From an uncultured Saprospirales bacterium (GTDB lineage: Bacteria; Bacteroidota; Bacteroidia; Chitinophagales; Saprospiraceae), in contig CALMIR010000112.1 in the NCBI GenBank assembly GCA_937864265.1, positions 1 to 64,000 of the forward strand: a stretch of 64,000 bases of DNA. Direction: 5' to 3'. How positions within the stretch are numbered: position 1 is the first letter of the stretch; each line of letters begins with the position of its first letter. A program made the translations under genes and the position numbers. Of this stretch, positions 18,368-28,700 are shown one piece after another. The notes below the pieces were generated by a model. It saw nothing but the letters and a program-made list of their open reading frames with translations, did no database searches and was not told the origin of the DNA.

Positions 18368-19447
18368 CTATATTTTCTGTGTCTCCAATGAGCGCCGCGC
18401 TTTTTCAGCTAAAGCTTTTACGCCAAATATCAACTGGCTAAAGCGCTCGTCTTTGGTCAAACCCTTTTTATAGCGGTTGTAAATTTGCTGGATGACTACG
18501 GCATTTTTAAACAGGCCAAAAACATAAAAGTATAGGATATTGCGCACATCACGGCCACTTTTTTCGGCATAGCGACCGACAAATTCCTGCCGGGTCAGGT
18601 TGCCAGCCAACCAACTGAGGTTGAATCCCTTTTCAAAAGCGCCATCCCCTGCTTCTGCCCAATAGGACAAACAGGTGCCCAAGTCCATCATGGGATCGCC
18701 TACGGTGGTCATTTCCCAATCCAGAACAGCCTTGATTTCGACCCAATTTTCCGGATTTAATACCAAGTTGTCGTATTTATAATCATTGTGCAACAGGGTG
18801 GCTTGGCCTTCTTCTGGTCGTTTGTTTTGAAGCCAGCCGGCGAGTTCGTCCATGGCCTGGATATCCTCGGTTTGGGCTGCGAGGTAGCGTTTATGCCAGC
18901 CTTCCACTTGTCTTTGGATATAACCTTCTGGTTTGCCGATTTGAATCAACCCTGTTTGATGAATATCTATGGCATGCAAGTCAACGAGGTTATCGCAGAG
19001 GGCCGTAGAAAGCTGTTTCATCTGCTCCTGAGGCAGATGGGTGGCGAGTTGGGCGGCATGCTGCGCCCTCAAAATAATACCACCAACCCGCTCCATGATA
19101 TAAAAGGGGCAGCCCATCACAGATTCCCCTTCTGAGTAAAAAAGGGGTTTTGGGATTTTGGTATATCCTATCGCATCTAAGGCCGAAAGGATTTTGAACT
19201 CGCGGCCCATGTCATGACCACCTTTGATGTGCTGAGCGCCAAAAGGCGGACGCCTGAGGACATACTCTTGATCCTTTGTACGCAAAAAATACGTCAAATT
19301 GGAATACCCGCCTGGAAACTGGGCAATTTCTACTACCGGAGCAATAGAGGCTTTTTGTGCTTGCAAACCTGCGTTCAGTGCGTCCAAATCAATCTCCTCG
19401 CCTGCTCTGATGGCTACGGGAGTATCCTTTTGTAAGTCCATGCTCAT
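18368..19447 (-). CDS. APH-family small-molecule kinase similar to the N-terminal domain of ACAD10/11
   Basis: 359 residues. It carries the aminoglycoside-phosphotransferase fold: VLRRPPFG in the N-lobe, the catalytic loop HNDYKYDNL with Asp and Asn, and the metal Asp in VLDWEM. The VLRRPP and DMGRE segments are characteristic of the kinase half of human ACAD10/ACAD11 and of LvaA, which phosphorylate the hydroxyl of 4-hydroxyacyl-CoA, rather than of drug-resistance kinases. The start overlaps the stop of the upstream acyl-CoA dehydrogenase gene by 4 bases, indicating translational coupling. It should supply the phosphorylated intermediate to its neighbour. Confidence 0.85.
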   Translation of the reverse strand: MSMDLQKDTPVAIRAGEEIDLDALNAGLQAQKASIAPVVEIAQFPGGYSNLTYFLRTKDQEYVLRRPPFGAQHIKGGHDMGREFKILSALDAIGYTKIPKPLFYSEGESVMGCPFYIMERVGGIILRAQHAAQLATHLPQEQMKQLSTALCDNLVDLHAIDIHQTGLIQIGKPEGYIQRQVEGWHKRYLAAQTEDIQAMDELAGWLQNKRPEEGQATLLHNDYKYDNLVLNPENWVEIKAVLDWEMTTVGDPMMDLGTCLSYWAEAGDGAFEKGFNLSWLAGNLTRQEFVGRYAEKSGRDVRNILYFYVFGLFKNAVVIQQIYNRYKKGLTKDERFSQLIFGVKALAEKARRSLETQKI

Positions 19448-20655
19448 CGTTTTGTTGCCAAGCCATATTGTTTTAGAATGCTGCGGGCTAAGGCCACTTT
19501 ATGCACTTCGTCGGCACCGTCATAAATACGAGCCGCCCGTTCGTGGGCATAAAAATAAGAAAGAATCAGGTCATTGGTCATGCCCAAGGCACCGTGCGTT
19601 TGAATGGCGCGATCTACTACCCGCAGGAGCATGTTGGCCGTATAAAACTTGATGGCAGAAATTTGGTTGCGGGCCGCTGCAGCGCCCTTTTTGTCAATCA
19701 GTTGAGCCGTTTGAAGCACCAATAGCCGCGCGGCATCGATCTCAGCCCGGCTTTCGGCAATAAAGCCCTGTATGAATTGCATGTCGCCCAATGGCACACC
19801 CGCTTTCAATTCTCGCTGCACGGCATAACGGCACATGAGGTCAAAGCTGCGCTCAGCTTCCCCGATGAATCGCATACAATGATGGATTCTGCCCGGCCCC
19901 AGCCGTTCTTGAGCCAGCACAAACCCCGCGCCTTCTGCTCCAATCAAGTTGCTTTGGGGCACGCGCACATTTTCATAAATAATTTCAGCGTGGCTGGCCC
20001 AGCGATCCCCCGCGTGCCCCATCACGGGAATATTGCGTACCAGCCTAAAACCCGGTGCATCGCAGGGCACGAGGATTTGGCTAGCTTGTTGGTGGGGCGG
20101 CGCTTCTGGATTGGTCACCGCCATCACAATGGCAAAAGCCGCGCCATCCGCGCCGGAAGTAAACCATTTGTGGCCATTGATGATGTAATCTGCACCGTCT
20201 TTGACCGCCGTAGTACCCATTCTGGTGGGATTCGATCCGGCATATTCCGGTTCGGTCATGGAAAAGCAGCTTCGGACTTCACCAGCCAGCAGCGGTTCTA
20301 AATATTTTTCTTGCAAATGGGGGGGCGCATATCGGTGCATCAACTCCATATTGCCGATATCCGGTGCCTGGGTATTGAAGCAGTAATGTCCAAACGGCGA
20401 CAAAGCCAACACTTCGCTCAATTGCCCAAATTCGCAAAGGCTCAGCCCCATACCGCCTGCCTCCTCCGGCAAGGCCAAGCCCCAAAGGCCCGTCTTTTTT
20501 ACCAAGCTTCTTTTCTCTTGTAAGATTGGCTCGACTATGGAAAAGTTTCCGGTCAGGTACTCCGTTGTTTCCAATGGATAAAGTTCCTGCTCGACAAATG
20601 TCTTGATCCGGGGAATAAGGTGGCGCACACGATCGGTAGTAAAAGTATTTTCCAT
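19444..20655 (-). CDS. Acyl-CoA dehydrogenase, ACAD10/11-like
   Basis: 403 residues from ATG 20655 (a TTG eight codons earlier is less likely). It has the usual FAD/acyl-CoA fold: CFSMTEPEYAGSNP in the flavin-binding region, and near the C-terminus RIYDGADEVHKVALAR, a form of the family signature typical of the clade that is fused to a kinase in ACAD10/11. In that pathway it removes phosphate from 4-phosphoacyl-CoA to give an enoyl-CoA. It is the first gene of a three-gene operon with the kinase and SDR. TAAACTTGCAGC just upstream (20673-20684 on minus) also occurs upstream of lnt and may be a degenerate -7 region. Confidence 0.87.
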   Translation of the reverse strand: MENTFTTDRVRHLIPRIKTFVEQELYPLETTEYLTGNFSIVEPILQEKRSLVKKTGLWGLALPEEAGGMGLSLCEFGQLSEVLALSPFGHYCFNTQAPDIGNMELMHRYAPPHLQEKYLEPLLAGEVRSCFSMTEPEYAGSNPTRMGTTAVKDGADYIINGHKWFTSGADGAAFAIVMAVTNPEAPPHQQASQILVPCDAPGFRLVRNIPVMGHAGDRWASHAEIIYENVRVPQSNLIGAEGAGFVLAQERLGPGRIHHCMRFIGEAERSFDLMCRYAVQRELKAGVPLGDMQFIQGFIAESRAEIDAARLLVLQTAQLIDKKGAAAARNQISAIKFYTANMLLRVVDRAIQTHGALGMTNDLILSYFYAHERAARIYDGADEVHKVALARSILKQYGLATKR

Positions 20656-20800
20656 AAAGCCGGAGAATGGTTGCTGCAAGTTTAAGAAAAAAATGGTGGA
20701 CTTTCTTTGATGGATGCTTGCATGTGTTTACCACACCTGAAAATCATACTCCAAATGCTCCCGTCGGAAAGTCGAAAGGTCTGGTGGAATAAAAAATAAA

Positions 20801-21466
20801 CTACTTTCCTGCCACCACCACCACAATCTCCCCCTTCACCTTATCCTGCTGCTGATAGTATTGCCACAAGTTGGCAAGCGTATCCGTTTTTACCTCTTCG
20901 TGTAGTTTGGATAATTCGCGGGCGACACAAGCCTGGCGTTCCGCGCCACAAAATGCTTTCAACTGTTCCAGGCATTTGACCAGGCGATGGGGCGATTCAT
21001 ATAAAATAAAGGTACAGGGCAGTTCGGCTAAGAACTGGAGTCGGGTTTGGCGGCCTTTTTTATGGGGCAGAAAGCCTTCGAAGTAAAACTTGTCGGCAGG
21101 CAGGCCGGAGGCCACTAAGGCAGGAACAAAGGCCGTAGCGCCGGGCAAGCACTCCACCCGGACACCCTTTCGGATGCATTCTCGGATGAGTAAAAATCCA
21201 GGGTCGGAAATACCCGGGGTACCTGCATCAGTAATCAGTGCCATTGTAGTGCCTGACTGCAATTGAGCGACCAATTGCTCAACGACGCCATGCTCGTTGT
21301 GGGCATGGTAGGCGCGGAGCGGGGTGTCGATTTTAAAATGTTGGAGCAGTACTTTAGAAGTACGAGTATCTTCTGCCAATACAAGATCTACCTCCTGCAA
21401 GATGCGGATGGCGCGGAAGCTCATGTCTTCCAAATTTCCGATCGGGGTAGGGATGGCGTATAGCAT
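20801..21466 (-). CDS. rsmI: 16S rRNA (cytidine-1402 2'-O)-methyltransferase
   Basis: 221 residues, at the short end for the family but usual in Bacteroidota. It shows the RsmI/tetrapyrrole-methylase pattern: PTPIGNLEDMSFRA at the start, EDTR, and the SAM-binding DAGTPGISDPG. It methylates the ribose of C1402 in the decoding centre of 16S rRNA. A repeat-rich spacer of about 210 bases separates it from purS upstream. Confidence 0.93.
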   Translation of the reverse strand: MLYAIPTPIGNLEDMSFRAIRILQEVDLVLAEDTRTSKVLLQHFKIDTPLRAYHAHNEHGVVEQLVAQLQSGTTMALITDAGTPGISDPGFLLIRECIRKGVRVECLPGATAFVPALVASGLPADKFYFEGFLPHKKGRQTRLQFLAELPCTFILYESPHRLVKCLEQLKAFCGAERQACVARELSKLHEEVKTDTLANLWQYYQQQDKVKGEIVVVVAGK

Positions 21467-21479
21467 GGGGTAAGGTTTC

Positions 21480-21675
21480 TAGTTTCTGGCTAGGCTAAAG
21501 CTGGTTATAGTTTTCCTGCCCGACTGAAAGGCGGGTGGTTTCAAGTTTACCACGCCTATGGCGTGTGCGGGGCTAAAGCTGGGTGTAGTTTCTGGTCTCT
21601 AGTTTACCACGCCTATGGGGTGCGCTAGGCAAAAGCCAGAACTAGAAACTTGAAACCAGAAATTGGAAACCCCAA
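21480..21675. repeat. Degenerate intergenic repeat cluster
   Basis: The spacer between rsmI and purS is built of short degenerate repeats: tttaccacgcctatgg occurs at about 21545 and 21602, ggctaaagctggg/tt occurs twice (about 21493 and 21571), and AAACTTG-AACCAG-type units appear on both strands. The minus-strand sequence around 21515-21545 (ACCACCCGCC, CGGGCAGGAAAACT) closely matches 55560-55590, so the family is dispersed in the genome. No coding potential. Confidence 0.7.
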
Positions 21676-21679
21676 GCAA

Positions 21680-21934
21680 CTACTCCATTTCTTGAATGGA
21701 AAATTCGTATTTCTCCATAATGAGATTCGCCAGCAGGTTTTTGCAAGCTTTCTCTACCTTGTCTGCTGCTTCGCTTTCGGAATCGGCTTCTAGGGTCATG
21801 GTAACATGCTTGCCCATTCGAATGTCGGCCACACCGCTGATATCGAGGTTTTTCAAGTTATTGAGTACGGTTTTTCCGGCAGGGTCCAACAATTCTTTAT
21901 GCGGCATGATGTCAATTTCAGCAATATACTTCAT
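21680..21934 (-). CDS. purS: Phosphoribosylformylglycinamidine synthase subunit PurS
   Basis: 84 residues, the usual PurS length: MKYIAEIDIMPHKELLDPAG, then VADIRMGK in the central strand, and an acidic C-terminus. PurS bridges PurL and PurQ in the multi-subunit FGAM synthase of purine synthesis. Its ATG overlaps the stop codon of pssA (ATGA), so it is translationally coupled to a phospholipid gene rather than to purL/purQ, which are not in the window. Confidence 0.9.
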   Translation of the reverse strand: MKYIAEIDIMPHKELLDPAGKTVLNNLKNLDISGVADIRMGKHVTMTLEADSESEAADKVEKACKNLLANLIMEKYEFSIQEME

Positions 21935-22644
21935 AATGATTTAGGTTTTAACAAAAAACGAAGGCTCGAAAAGGCGGCGTACAAAAATATAATAGTGGCA
22001 AAAGCAGCTTCCTTGACGAGCAGTAGCAATACGACAGCTATGGCGGCAAAGATAAATTTAATCTCATTGCCTTTCCATTCAAAACGTTTAAGTTTCAAGC
22101 TAAACATGGGAATTTCTGAAACGAGTAAAAAACAAAGTACGGCAATACAGCTGTATAAAAACCCGGGGGTCGCCACCAAATGACCTAAGCCCAGGCTGTT
22201 TTTATCATAAATGAGCATTAAGCCTGCGGCAAAAATCGTACTCGATGGCGTGGGTAACCCCAAAAAGCCATCGGTTTGGCGTTCATCCAGGTTGAATTTT
22301 GCCAAGCGGAGGGCGGAAAAAAGGCTTAGAATAAAGCCTGGCAGGGCAGCCGGATAAAGCACCGATGAGTCTAGCTTATCCCAAGCAACCAAAAGGAGCA
22401 TATAATAAATGACTCCGGGAACCACCCCAAAAGATACCATATCGGCCAAGGAGTCCAGTTCTTTTCCCATCGGAGAGCTAACATTTAGCATTCTAGCCAC
22501 CAACCCATCTGCAAAATCGGCTATCACAGCGCAAGTGATGAAATAAAAAGCGGTCTCAAACTTTCCGTAAAAAAGGCTGGCAATGGCACAACAGCCAAAA
22601 AAAAGGTTCAGTAGTGTGATTGCGTTGGGAACGTGATTTTTCAT
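21931..22644 (-). CDS. pssA: CDP-diacylglycerol-serine O-phosphatidyltransferase
   Basis: 237 residues with about seven membrane helices. The CDP-alcohol phosphatidyltransferase signature is complete: DFADGLVAR followed by G and D residues in GKELDSLADMVSFG. It makes phosphatidylserine, the precursor of phosphatidylethanolamine, in the inner membrane. It is first in a two-gene operon with purS. A TATTTTTG element lies 30 bases upstream. Confidence 0.93.
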   Translation of the reverse strand: MKNHVPNAITLLNLFFGCCAIASLFYGKFETAFYFITCAVIADFADGLVARMLNVSSPMGKELDSLADMVSFGVVPGVIYYMLLLVAWDKLDSSVLYPAALPGFILSLFSALRLAKFNLDERQTDGFLGLPTPSSTIFAAGLMLIYDKNSLGLGHLVATPGFLYSCIAVLCFLLVSEIPMFSLKLKRFEWKGNEIKFIFAAIAVVLLLLVKEAAFATIIFLYAAFSSLRFLLKPKSL

Positions 22645-22673
22645 CGGTATTTCGTTAGCAAGCCGTCAAAACG

Positions 22674-22681
22674 CAAAAATA
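22674..22681 (-). promoter_or_regulatory. TAnnTTTG -7 element for pssA-purS
   Basis: On the minus strand TATTTTTG matches the Bacteroidota -7 consensus and lies 30 bases before the pssA start, giving a leader of about 20 bases. No TTG is found at the ideal -33 spacing, so the match rests on one box. Confidence 0.35.
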
Positions 22682-22794
22682 GACTTTTTAAAAGCCTGTC
22701 GGAATAGTTTTTTCTTGTAAATTTCCCATTGGATTTGTCCGGAGTTGCTGGTTTTTGGTAAAACAGCCATCCGACATCAAATATCCCTCTGGCT

Positions 22795-25716
22795 ATGAAA
22801 AAAAACGCATTCGCTCTGATCTTCTTTTTATTGCCCTTTTTGAACTTTGCCCAACCGGCTAACGATGCCTGTGGCAATGCTGTTTTTTTAGAAGACATTT
22901 CAGAATGGTGTTCGGGAAATGAGGTCTTCACCACCATCAATGCTGCCCCTACTACGGGCATGGGTACTTGCTCATTTTCCAATAACAGTGGCGATGTATG
23001 GTTCAGCTTTGTGCCTTTGGCCACTGAAATTACGGTTGTGGTTTCAGGGGGTAGTATTCCGGCCATTCAATTTCCGGCGCTAGCCCTTTATTCGGGCAAT
23101 TGCGACAACTTGGTGCAAGTAGCCTGTGTGCCGTCGCCGGGAAACCTATTTATCAACTCTTTGTCTTTTGACGATCTCGACCTGGGCGAGACCTATTACT
23201 TGCAAGTGCTCGGCTCGACCGAAGGCAATTTTCGGTTGTGTATTCAAAATTACAATGCCCCTTTTGAGCCGGGGTCTGATTGCCCCGACGCTACTTCGAT
23301 TTGCAATCGGGATGCCTTTGTAGTTCAAAGTGTGGATGGCCCGGGCAATGACCCTTCCGAAGCCAATGATGCCAATTGTTTATATATCGTATTTGGCATT
23401 GATGTCGAATCTTTTTCCACTTGGTTTAACTGGACGGCAGCTAGCAATGGCACGTTTACTTTTGTACTTACGCCGCTGAACGCCACCGATGACCTAGATT
23501 TTGTCGTTTATGAATTGCCCAATGGGGCGGATAATTGCAATGGAAAAATTCCGATCAGGTGCATGGCCTCTTCCTGTATTGGACAGACCGGTTTGGATGA
23601 ATCCTCCACGGACACATCCGAACCACCTAATTGTGGCTTGCCAACGCAGGATAATTTCCTGGCTGCGATCAACATGAGTGCCGGGGAATCTTATGCCTTG
23701 ATGGTCAATAATTTTTCCCAAACAGGCATCGGCTTTCAAATTGAATTTGGCGGTACGGCTGAATTGGCTGGGCCGGATGCTGCCATCGCTGTATTGCCGA
23801 ACAGTGCGGTATGCGAAGGAACAAATCTCACTTTTCAGGAAGTGACCGCTATCACGGACGACCAGATTGTCAGTTGGGAATGGGATTTCGGCCCCGGGGC
23901 AACCCCCTCAAGTGCCTCTACACCAGGCCCCCATAGTGTGAGTTACGATAGCCCGGGCTTCAAACCTGTGTTATTGGAATTGACTACGGAAAAAGGCTGT
24001 GTTATTTCAGAAATCATTACAGTTGAGATTTTGTGTTGTGATGTGTTTTTTGAAAACGATGTGCTGCTGGAACAACCCACTTGCTTCGGCAGCAGCAATG
24101 GCAGCGCTCAAGTCGTCATTAATGAGACTGGTAATTTTACTTTCTCTTGGAGCAATGGGTCAACGACCGATACAGCAACGGGGTTATCGGCAGGCATTTA
24201 TAAAGTAACTGTCTCCAACGAGGATGCCTGTAGGATGGTCTTAACCATTGTGCTGGATGAGCCCGATCCAATCGACTTATCGACTCAGGTCGAAATGGCT
24301 AGTTGTGACGGAGGGATGGATGGCAGTGTTGCGGTAAATGCACAAGGAGGGGTGACGCCTTATTTGTACAGTTGGGAGGGCAGTGCTTTTTCTGTACAAA
24401 ACACCTGGGATAATTTGGGTATCGGCAGCTATGAGGTGAGGGTTCGGGATGATCAGGGGTGTGAAAATACTTTTCTCATTGAAGTAACAGAATTGGAGCT
24501 GATTTTGGATCCGCAGGTACAAGCCGTGCTACCGCCTTCGTGTGTGGGTTACAGCGATGCCGCCATCACGGTATCCATTGCCAATGGGCTAGCACCTTTC
24601 CTATTTGACTTCAACGATGGCCAGGGTTATGTGAATGCCAATCTATTAACCCAACTGCCTGCCGGTATTTATCAGGTGGACGTACTGGATGCCAATAATT
24701 GTGAGGGACATTTTTCGTTTCTTGTAGAAGACCCAACGCCTTTGGCAGTCGATTTTGTGGAAACACCGATCACCTGCTATGGCCTTTCTGATGGCGGCCT
24801 GCTGGCCTTGCCTTCTGGCGGGACGGGTGCTTATACGTATGAATGGGGTAATGGTGCTACGACGGCTGCTGTGGATCAATTGGGTGCAGGTACTTACACT
24901 TTCAACCTTAGCGACGGCAATGGCTGTTTGTTAGCAACTCAGGTGGAATTGATGCAGCCCGATAGTTTGCGCTTGGATGTAGTAAAAATCATTGATTTGC
25001 TTTGTTATGGCGACCCGAGCGGTGAGCTTGATTTAAAAGCAGTAGGTGGTGTACCCCCCTATTTGTATCGTTTAGATGAAGGAACGGTTCAAAGCAGTCC
25101 TTTTTTTGAAAATTTATATGCCGGCATCTATCAAGCCTTCGTGCAGGATGCCAATGGCTGTGAAAATAGCCTGGAGTTGCATATTCAACAGCCGGAAGCT
25201 ATTACCGTGTTTGCTGGAGAAGACCGGATCGTGGAATTAGGGGATGAAATCATTTTACAGGCATTGGTTCATCCATCGGATTTGATGATAAATTGGTCTC
25301 CTTCTCCCGGATTTTCTTGTATGGACTGCCCAAACCCTCGCTTTTTACCCATAGAATCGGATATTTACACCCTGACAGTAGAGGATATGAATGGCTGCAA
25401 AGCGCAAGATTCGCTGGAAATACAGGTGAAAAAAGTCAGGCCAGTTTTTATTCCCAATGCCGTTTCACCCAACGATGATGGGCGGAACGATGTCTTTAGC
25501 ATTTATGGGGGTAAATCTGTGGATAAAATTGCTTCGGTCAAAGTGTTTGATCGCTGGGGCGCTTTGTTATACGACAACGAGGGCGGCTCCGAGGGTTGGA
25601 ATGGTACTTTTAAAGGCAAAAAACTGCCGGTGGGAGTATATACTTATTTGATAGAAGTGATTTTTATTGATGGCGAAAAACTGCTTTACACCGGCGATGT
25701 TAGTATATTGCGATAA
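22795..25716 (+). CDS. Giant cell-surface protein with SprB repeats and T9SS type B (CHU_C) sorting domain
   Basis: 973 residues with a signal peptide (LIFFLLPFLNFAQ). The N-terminal 300 residues are two beta-sandwich-like regions starting NDACGNA, then a PKD-like domain (about 340-410). Five SprB-type repeats follow, each opening with a Cys-Gly/Asp motif (PTCFGSSNG, ASCDGGMDG, PSCVGYSDA, ITCYGLSDG, LLCYGDPSG). The end is a gliding-motility-associated C-terminal domain (PNAVSPNDDGRND, then DRWG). SprB is a mobile gliding adhesin in Flavobacterium; this smaller protein shares the modules and should be exported by T9SS. It is followed after 27 bases by a paralogue. Confidence 0.87.
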   Translation: MKKNAFALIFFLLPFLNFAQPANDACGNAVFLEDISEWCSGNEVFTTINAAPTTGMGTCSFSNNSGDVWFSFVPLATEITVVVSGGSIPAIQFPALALYSGNCDNLVQVACVPSPGNLFINSLSFDDLDLGETYYLQVLGSTEGNFRLCIQNYNAPFEPGSDCPDATSICNRDAFVVQSVDGPGNDPSEANDANCLYIVFGIDVESFSTWFNWTAASNGTFTFVLTPLNATDDLDFVVYELPNGADNCNGKIPIRCMASSCIGQTGLDESSTDTSEPPNCGLPTQDNFLAAINMSAGESYALMVNNFSQTGIGFQIEFGGTAELAGPDAAIAVLPNSAVCEGTNLTFQEVTAITDDQIVSWEWDFGPGATPSSASTPGPHSVSYDSPGFKPVLLELTTEKGCVISEIITVEILCCDVFFENDVLLEQPTCFGSSNGSAQVVINETGNFTFSWSNGSTTDTATGLSAGIYKVTVSNEDACRMVLTIVLDEPDPIDLSTQVEMASCDGGMDGSVAVNAQGGVTPYLYSWEGSAFSVQNTWDNLGIGSYEVRVRDDQGCENTFLIEVTELELILDPQVQAVLPPSCVGYSDAAITVSIANGLAPFLFDFNDGQGYVNANLLTQLPAGIYQVDVLDANNCEGHFSFLVEDPTPLAVDFVETPITCYGLSDGGLLALPSGGTGAYTYEWGNGATTAAVDQLGAGTYTFNLSDGNGCLLATQVELMQPDSLRLDVVKIIDLLCYGDPSGELDLKAVGGVPPYLYRLDEGTVQSSPFFENLYAGIYQAFVQDANGCENSLELHIQQPEAITVFAGEDRIVELGDEIILQALVHPSDLMINWSPSPGFSCMDCPNPRFLPIESDIYTLTVEDMNGCKAQDSLEIQVKKVRPVFIPNAVSPNDDGRNDVFSIYGGKSVDKIASVKVFDRWGALLYDNEGGSEGWNGTFKGKKLPVGVYTYLIEVIFIDGEKLLYTGDVSILR

Positions 25717-25743
25717 TTCCAAAAATTTTGAAAAACAAACAGC

Positions 25744-28700
25744 ATGAGAAAAATGCTTCCTAAGTTTACCCAAAACCAATATTTGTGGCTGCTCTGCTCC
25801 TTGAGTTTATGGCCCGTTTTGTTAAGCGCACAACCCTCCAATGACGATTGCATCGATGCCATCCCATTAACCGAATTGCAAAGCTATTGTTCGGATGTTG
25901 CAGCATTCACCACCAATAACTCAACGCCCTCAACGGTCAATGCGGCAAGCTGCTTCCCTTCCACCCAAACCATCAACGATGTGTGGTTTTCCTTTGTGGC
26001 GGAGGCAACGGATGTCAATATCGCCGTGCGCGGCAGCACTTCCATCAATCAAGGAGGCACACTGAACGACCCCCAATTTGCCCTTTATTCAGGCACTTGT
26101 GGCAACTTGACCCAAATTGCATGTGCATCCGATGCCTTTAACGACGATGTCATTTCGGTGTTTGCCGGCCCACTTCAAATCGGGCAAACCTATTTCATCC
26201 GGGTAAGTGCCAGGCAAGGACAAACGGGCACTTTTCAGTTGTGTGTCAACAATTTCAATGCCATTCCCGATCCCAATAGCGATTGTAATACCGGGGTCAT
26301 TTTATGCGACAAATCGCCTTTCTCCGTGCAATTCGTCAGTGGCGTGGGAACGACCAACAACGAAATCAATAATGTGAGTTGCGATAATGCCACCTGCGAT
26401 ATTGGAGAATCGAATTCGGCTTGGTACAAATGGACTTGTGATCAGCCCGGTTCGCTCACTTTTAATATCGCACCGCTCAATTCAGCTGACGATATTGATT
26501 TTGTCCTGTACGAATTGCCCTTAGGCGTACTCAATTGTGCCAATAAAATGGATATTCGCTGCATGGCTTCCGGGGAAAATGTCGGTTCGCCCCTAGAAGA
26601 ATGGGAGCCTTGTACTGGGGTTACCGGTTTAAGCCTTAATGACGGCGACATCAGCGAAGCTTGCGGTTGTCAGACAGGCGATAACAATTTTGTAGATGCT
26701 ATTACCATGGAGGCCGGAAAAAGCTATGCCTTGGTCATCAATAATTTCAGCGCTTCAGGAGATGGTTTTTCAATTGATTTCGGTGGCACGGGTACTTTTT
26801 TGGGGCCAGAAGCCGCATTCCGCACCAACCCGAATACAGATACGCTTTGTCTGGAAAGTACGATCAGTTTCATCGATGAATCTTCTTTTGTCGGCGGCAT
26901 TTCGGGCTGGTCTTGGACTTTTGGAGCGGATGCCGTTCCAGCCACGGCAAACACCCAAGGGCCACACAATGTGCAGTACAGCACGCCTGGTTTAAAATCC
27001 ATCGTTTTGCAAGTCGAAACAGATGAAGGTTGCGTTGTTACTGCTGTTAGTACCGTATATGTTCAGTGTTGCGACGGTATGTTCGATGTGGACGCCAATA
27101 TTACCGATGTGGCTTGCCCCAACGACAATACAGGAGCCATTGACCTTTCTGTAAACAACCCCAATCCGCCCTACATCTATAGTTGGAATACAGAGGCTAA
27201 TACGCAAGATATTTCAGGGCTATTGCCAGGCCCTTATACGGTCACGATAACCGATCAATTTACTTGCGATACGGTGATCACTTTTATAGTGGATAGCCCG
27301 CCGCCTTTTGCAGTTGAGCAGACGGTCGTTATGCCTACTTGCAATGGCGGCATGGATGGTTCTATTACACTGAATGTTAGTGGGGCTACACCGCCGTATC
27401 AATTCAGTTGGCAAAATGGACCGTTTATCAGCGATAATTTTTTCAATAATATACCAATTGGACTTTACACCGTTACCATACTGGATGCTGCTGGTTGCGA
27501 ATTGGACTTGGAGATTCAGGTGGACGAGTTGGAATTGGCCCTAGATCCGAATTTAGAATCTTTCCAAAATCCGTCTTGTACGGGATTTTCAGACGGCTCC
27601 ATCAGCATCAATATCGCCAATGGGCTGCCGCCTTATCAATACAATTATAATGATGGCGCTGGATTTGGAAGTAGTAATGTACGTACTGGATTGCCTGCCG
27701 GCATCTATGTTGTAGATGTGTTAGACGCCAATCTTTGTATGGGGCAATTTACCATTACCCTAATGGATCCGCCTTTATTGACGCTGGAGCTGAATTTGCA
27801 AGGTATCAGTTGTTTTGGTGAGGCCGACGCCGTACTCATGGCTATCGTCAATGGTGGCACCGGGGCTTATACCTACAATTGGTCGAGTGGACAAAACACG
27901 CCTGTTTTAGAAAACCTGGATGAGGGATTTTACCAATTGACTGTAACGGATGCCAATGGCTGTGTCGTTGTTGATGATACGACCATCGTACAGCCGCCGC
28001 AGCTTTTTCTCGATCTGATTGAGGTAATTGATAATGTTTGTTTTGGCGGAGCCGATGGTTCTATTGAAGTGCTGGGCAGCGGTGGCGTTCCTCCATATCA
28101 GTACAGTGTTGACGGAGTCAATTTTCAAGACGATCCGGTATTATCTGGCTTGACCGCAGGCAACTATGTGGTAACCGTTCTCGACGCCAATGGCTGTACG
28201 GAAACGATAGAAGCAACAGTTACAGAACCGCCGCCACTGATTGTTGATGCCAGTGCGAATCCACCTCAATTCGATTTGGGCTTTTCTACTCAGTTATTGG
28301 CCATTCCAAGCTTGGTGCCGGTCACCTATTCCTGGTCGCCTATCGATTCGCTGTCTTGTACAGACTGCCCGAATCCGACGGCCAATCCGGTCAATACCAC
28401 TAGCTATACCATTACCATTACGGATGAAAACGGCTGTATCGCTACGGATGTGGTGGAGGTTCGTGTGATCAAAAACCGGCCTGTTTACATCCCCAATGCC
28501 TTTTCGCCAAACGATGATGGCAGAAACGACGGCTTCACGGTCTATGCCGGGCCCGCTGTGCGCCAGATACGCGAACTTAAAATTTTCAACCGCTGGGGTG
28601 GCCTTGTTTTTGAAAACAACAATTTCCCGCCCAACGATCCGCTTTTGGGATGGGATGGCACTTTCAAAGGCCAGGATGCCCAGATCAGTGTGTATGCCTA

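Noticed and set aside
18368-19447. Aminoglycoside-resistance phosphotransferase
   Set aside because: VLRRPPFG and the operon with an acyl-CoA dehydrogenase point to the ACAD10/11-LvaA branch instead.
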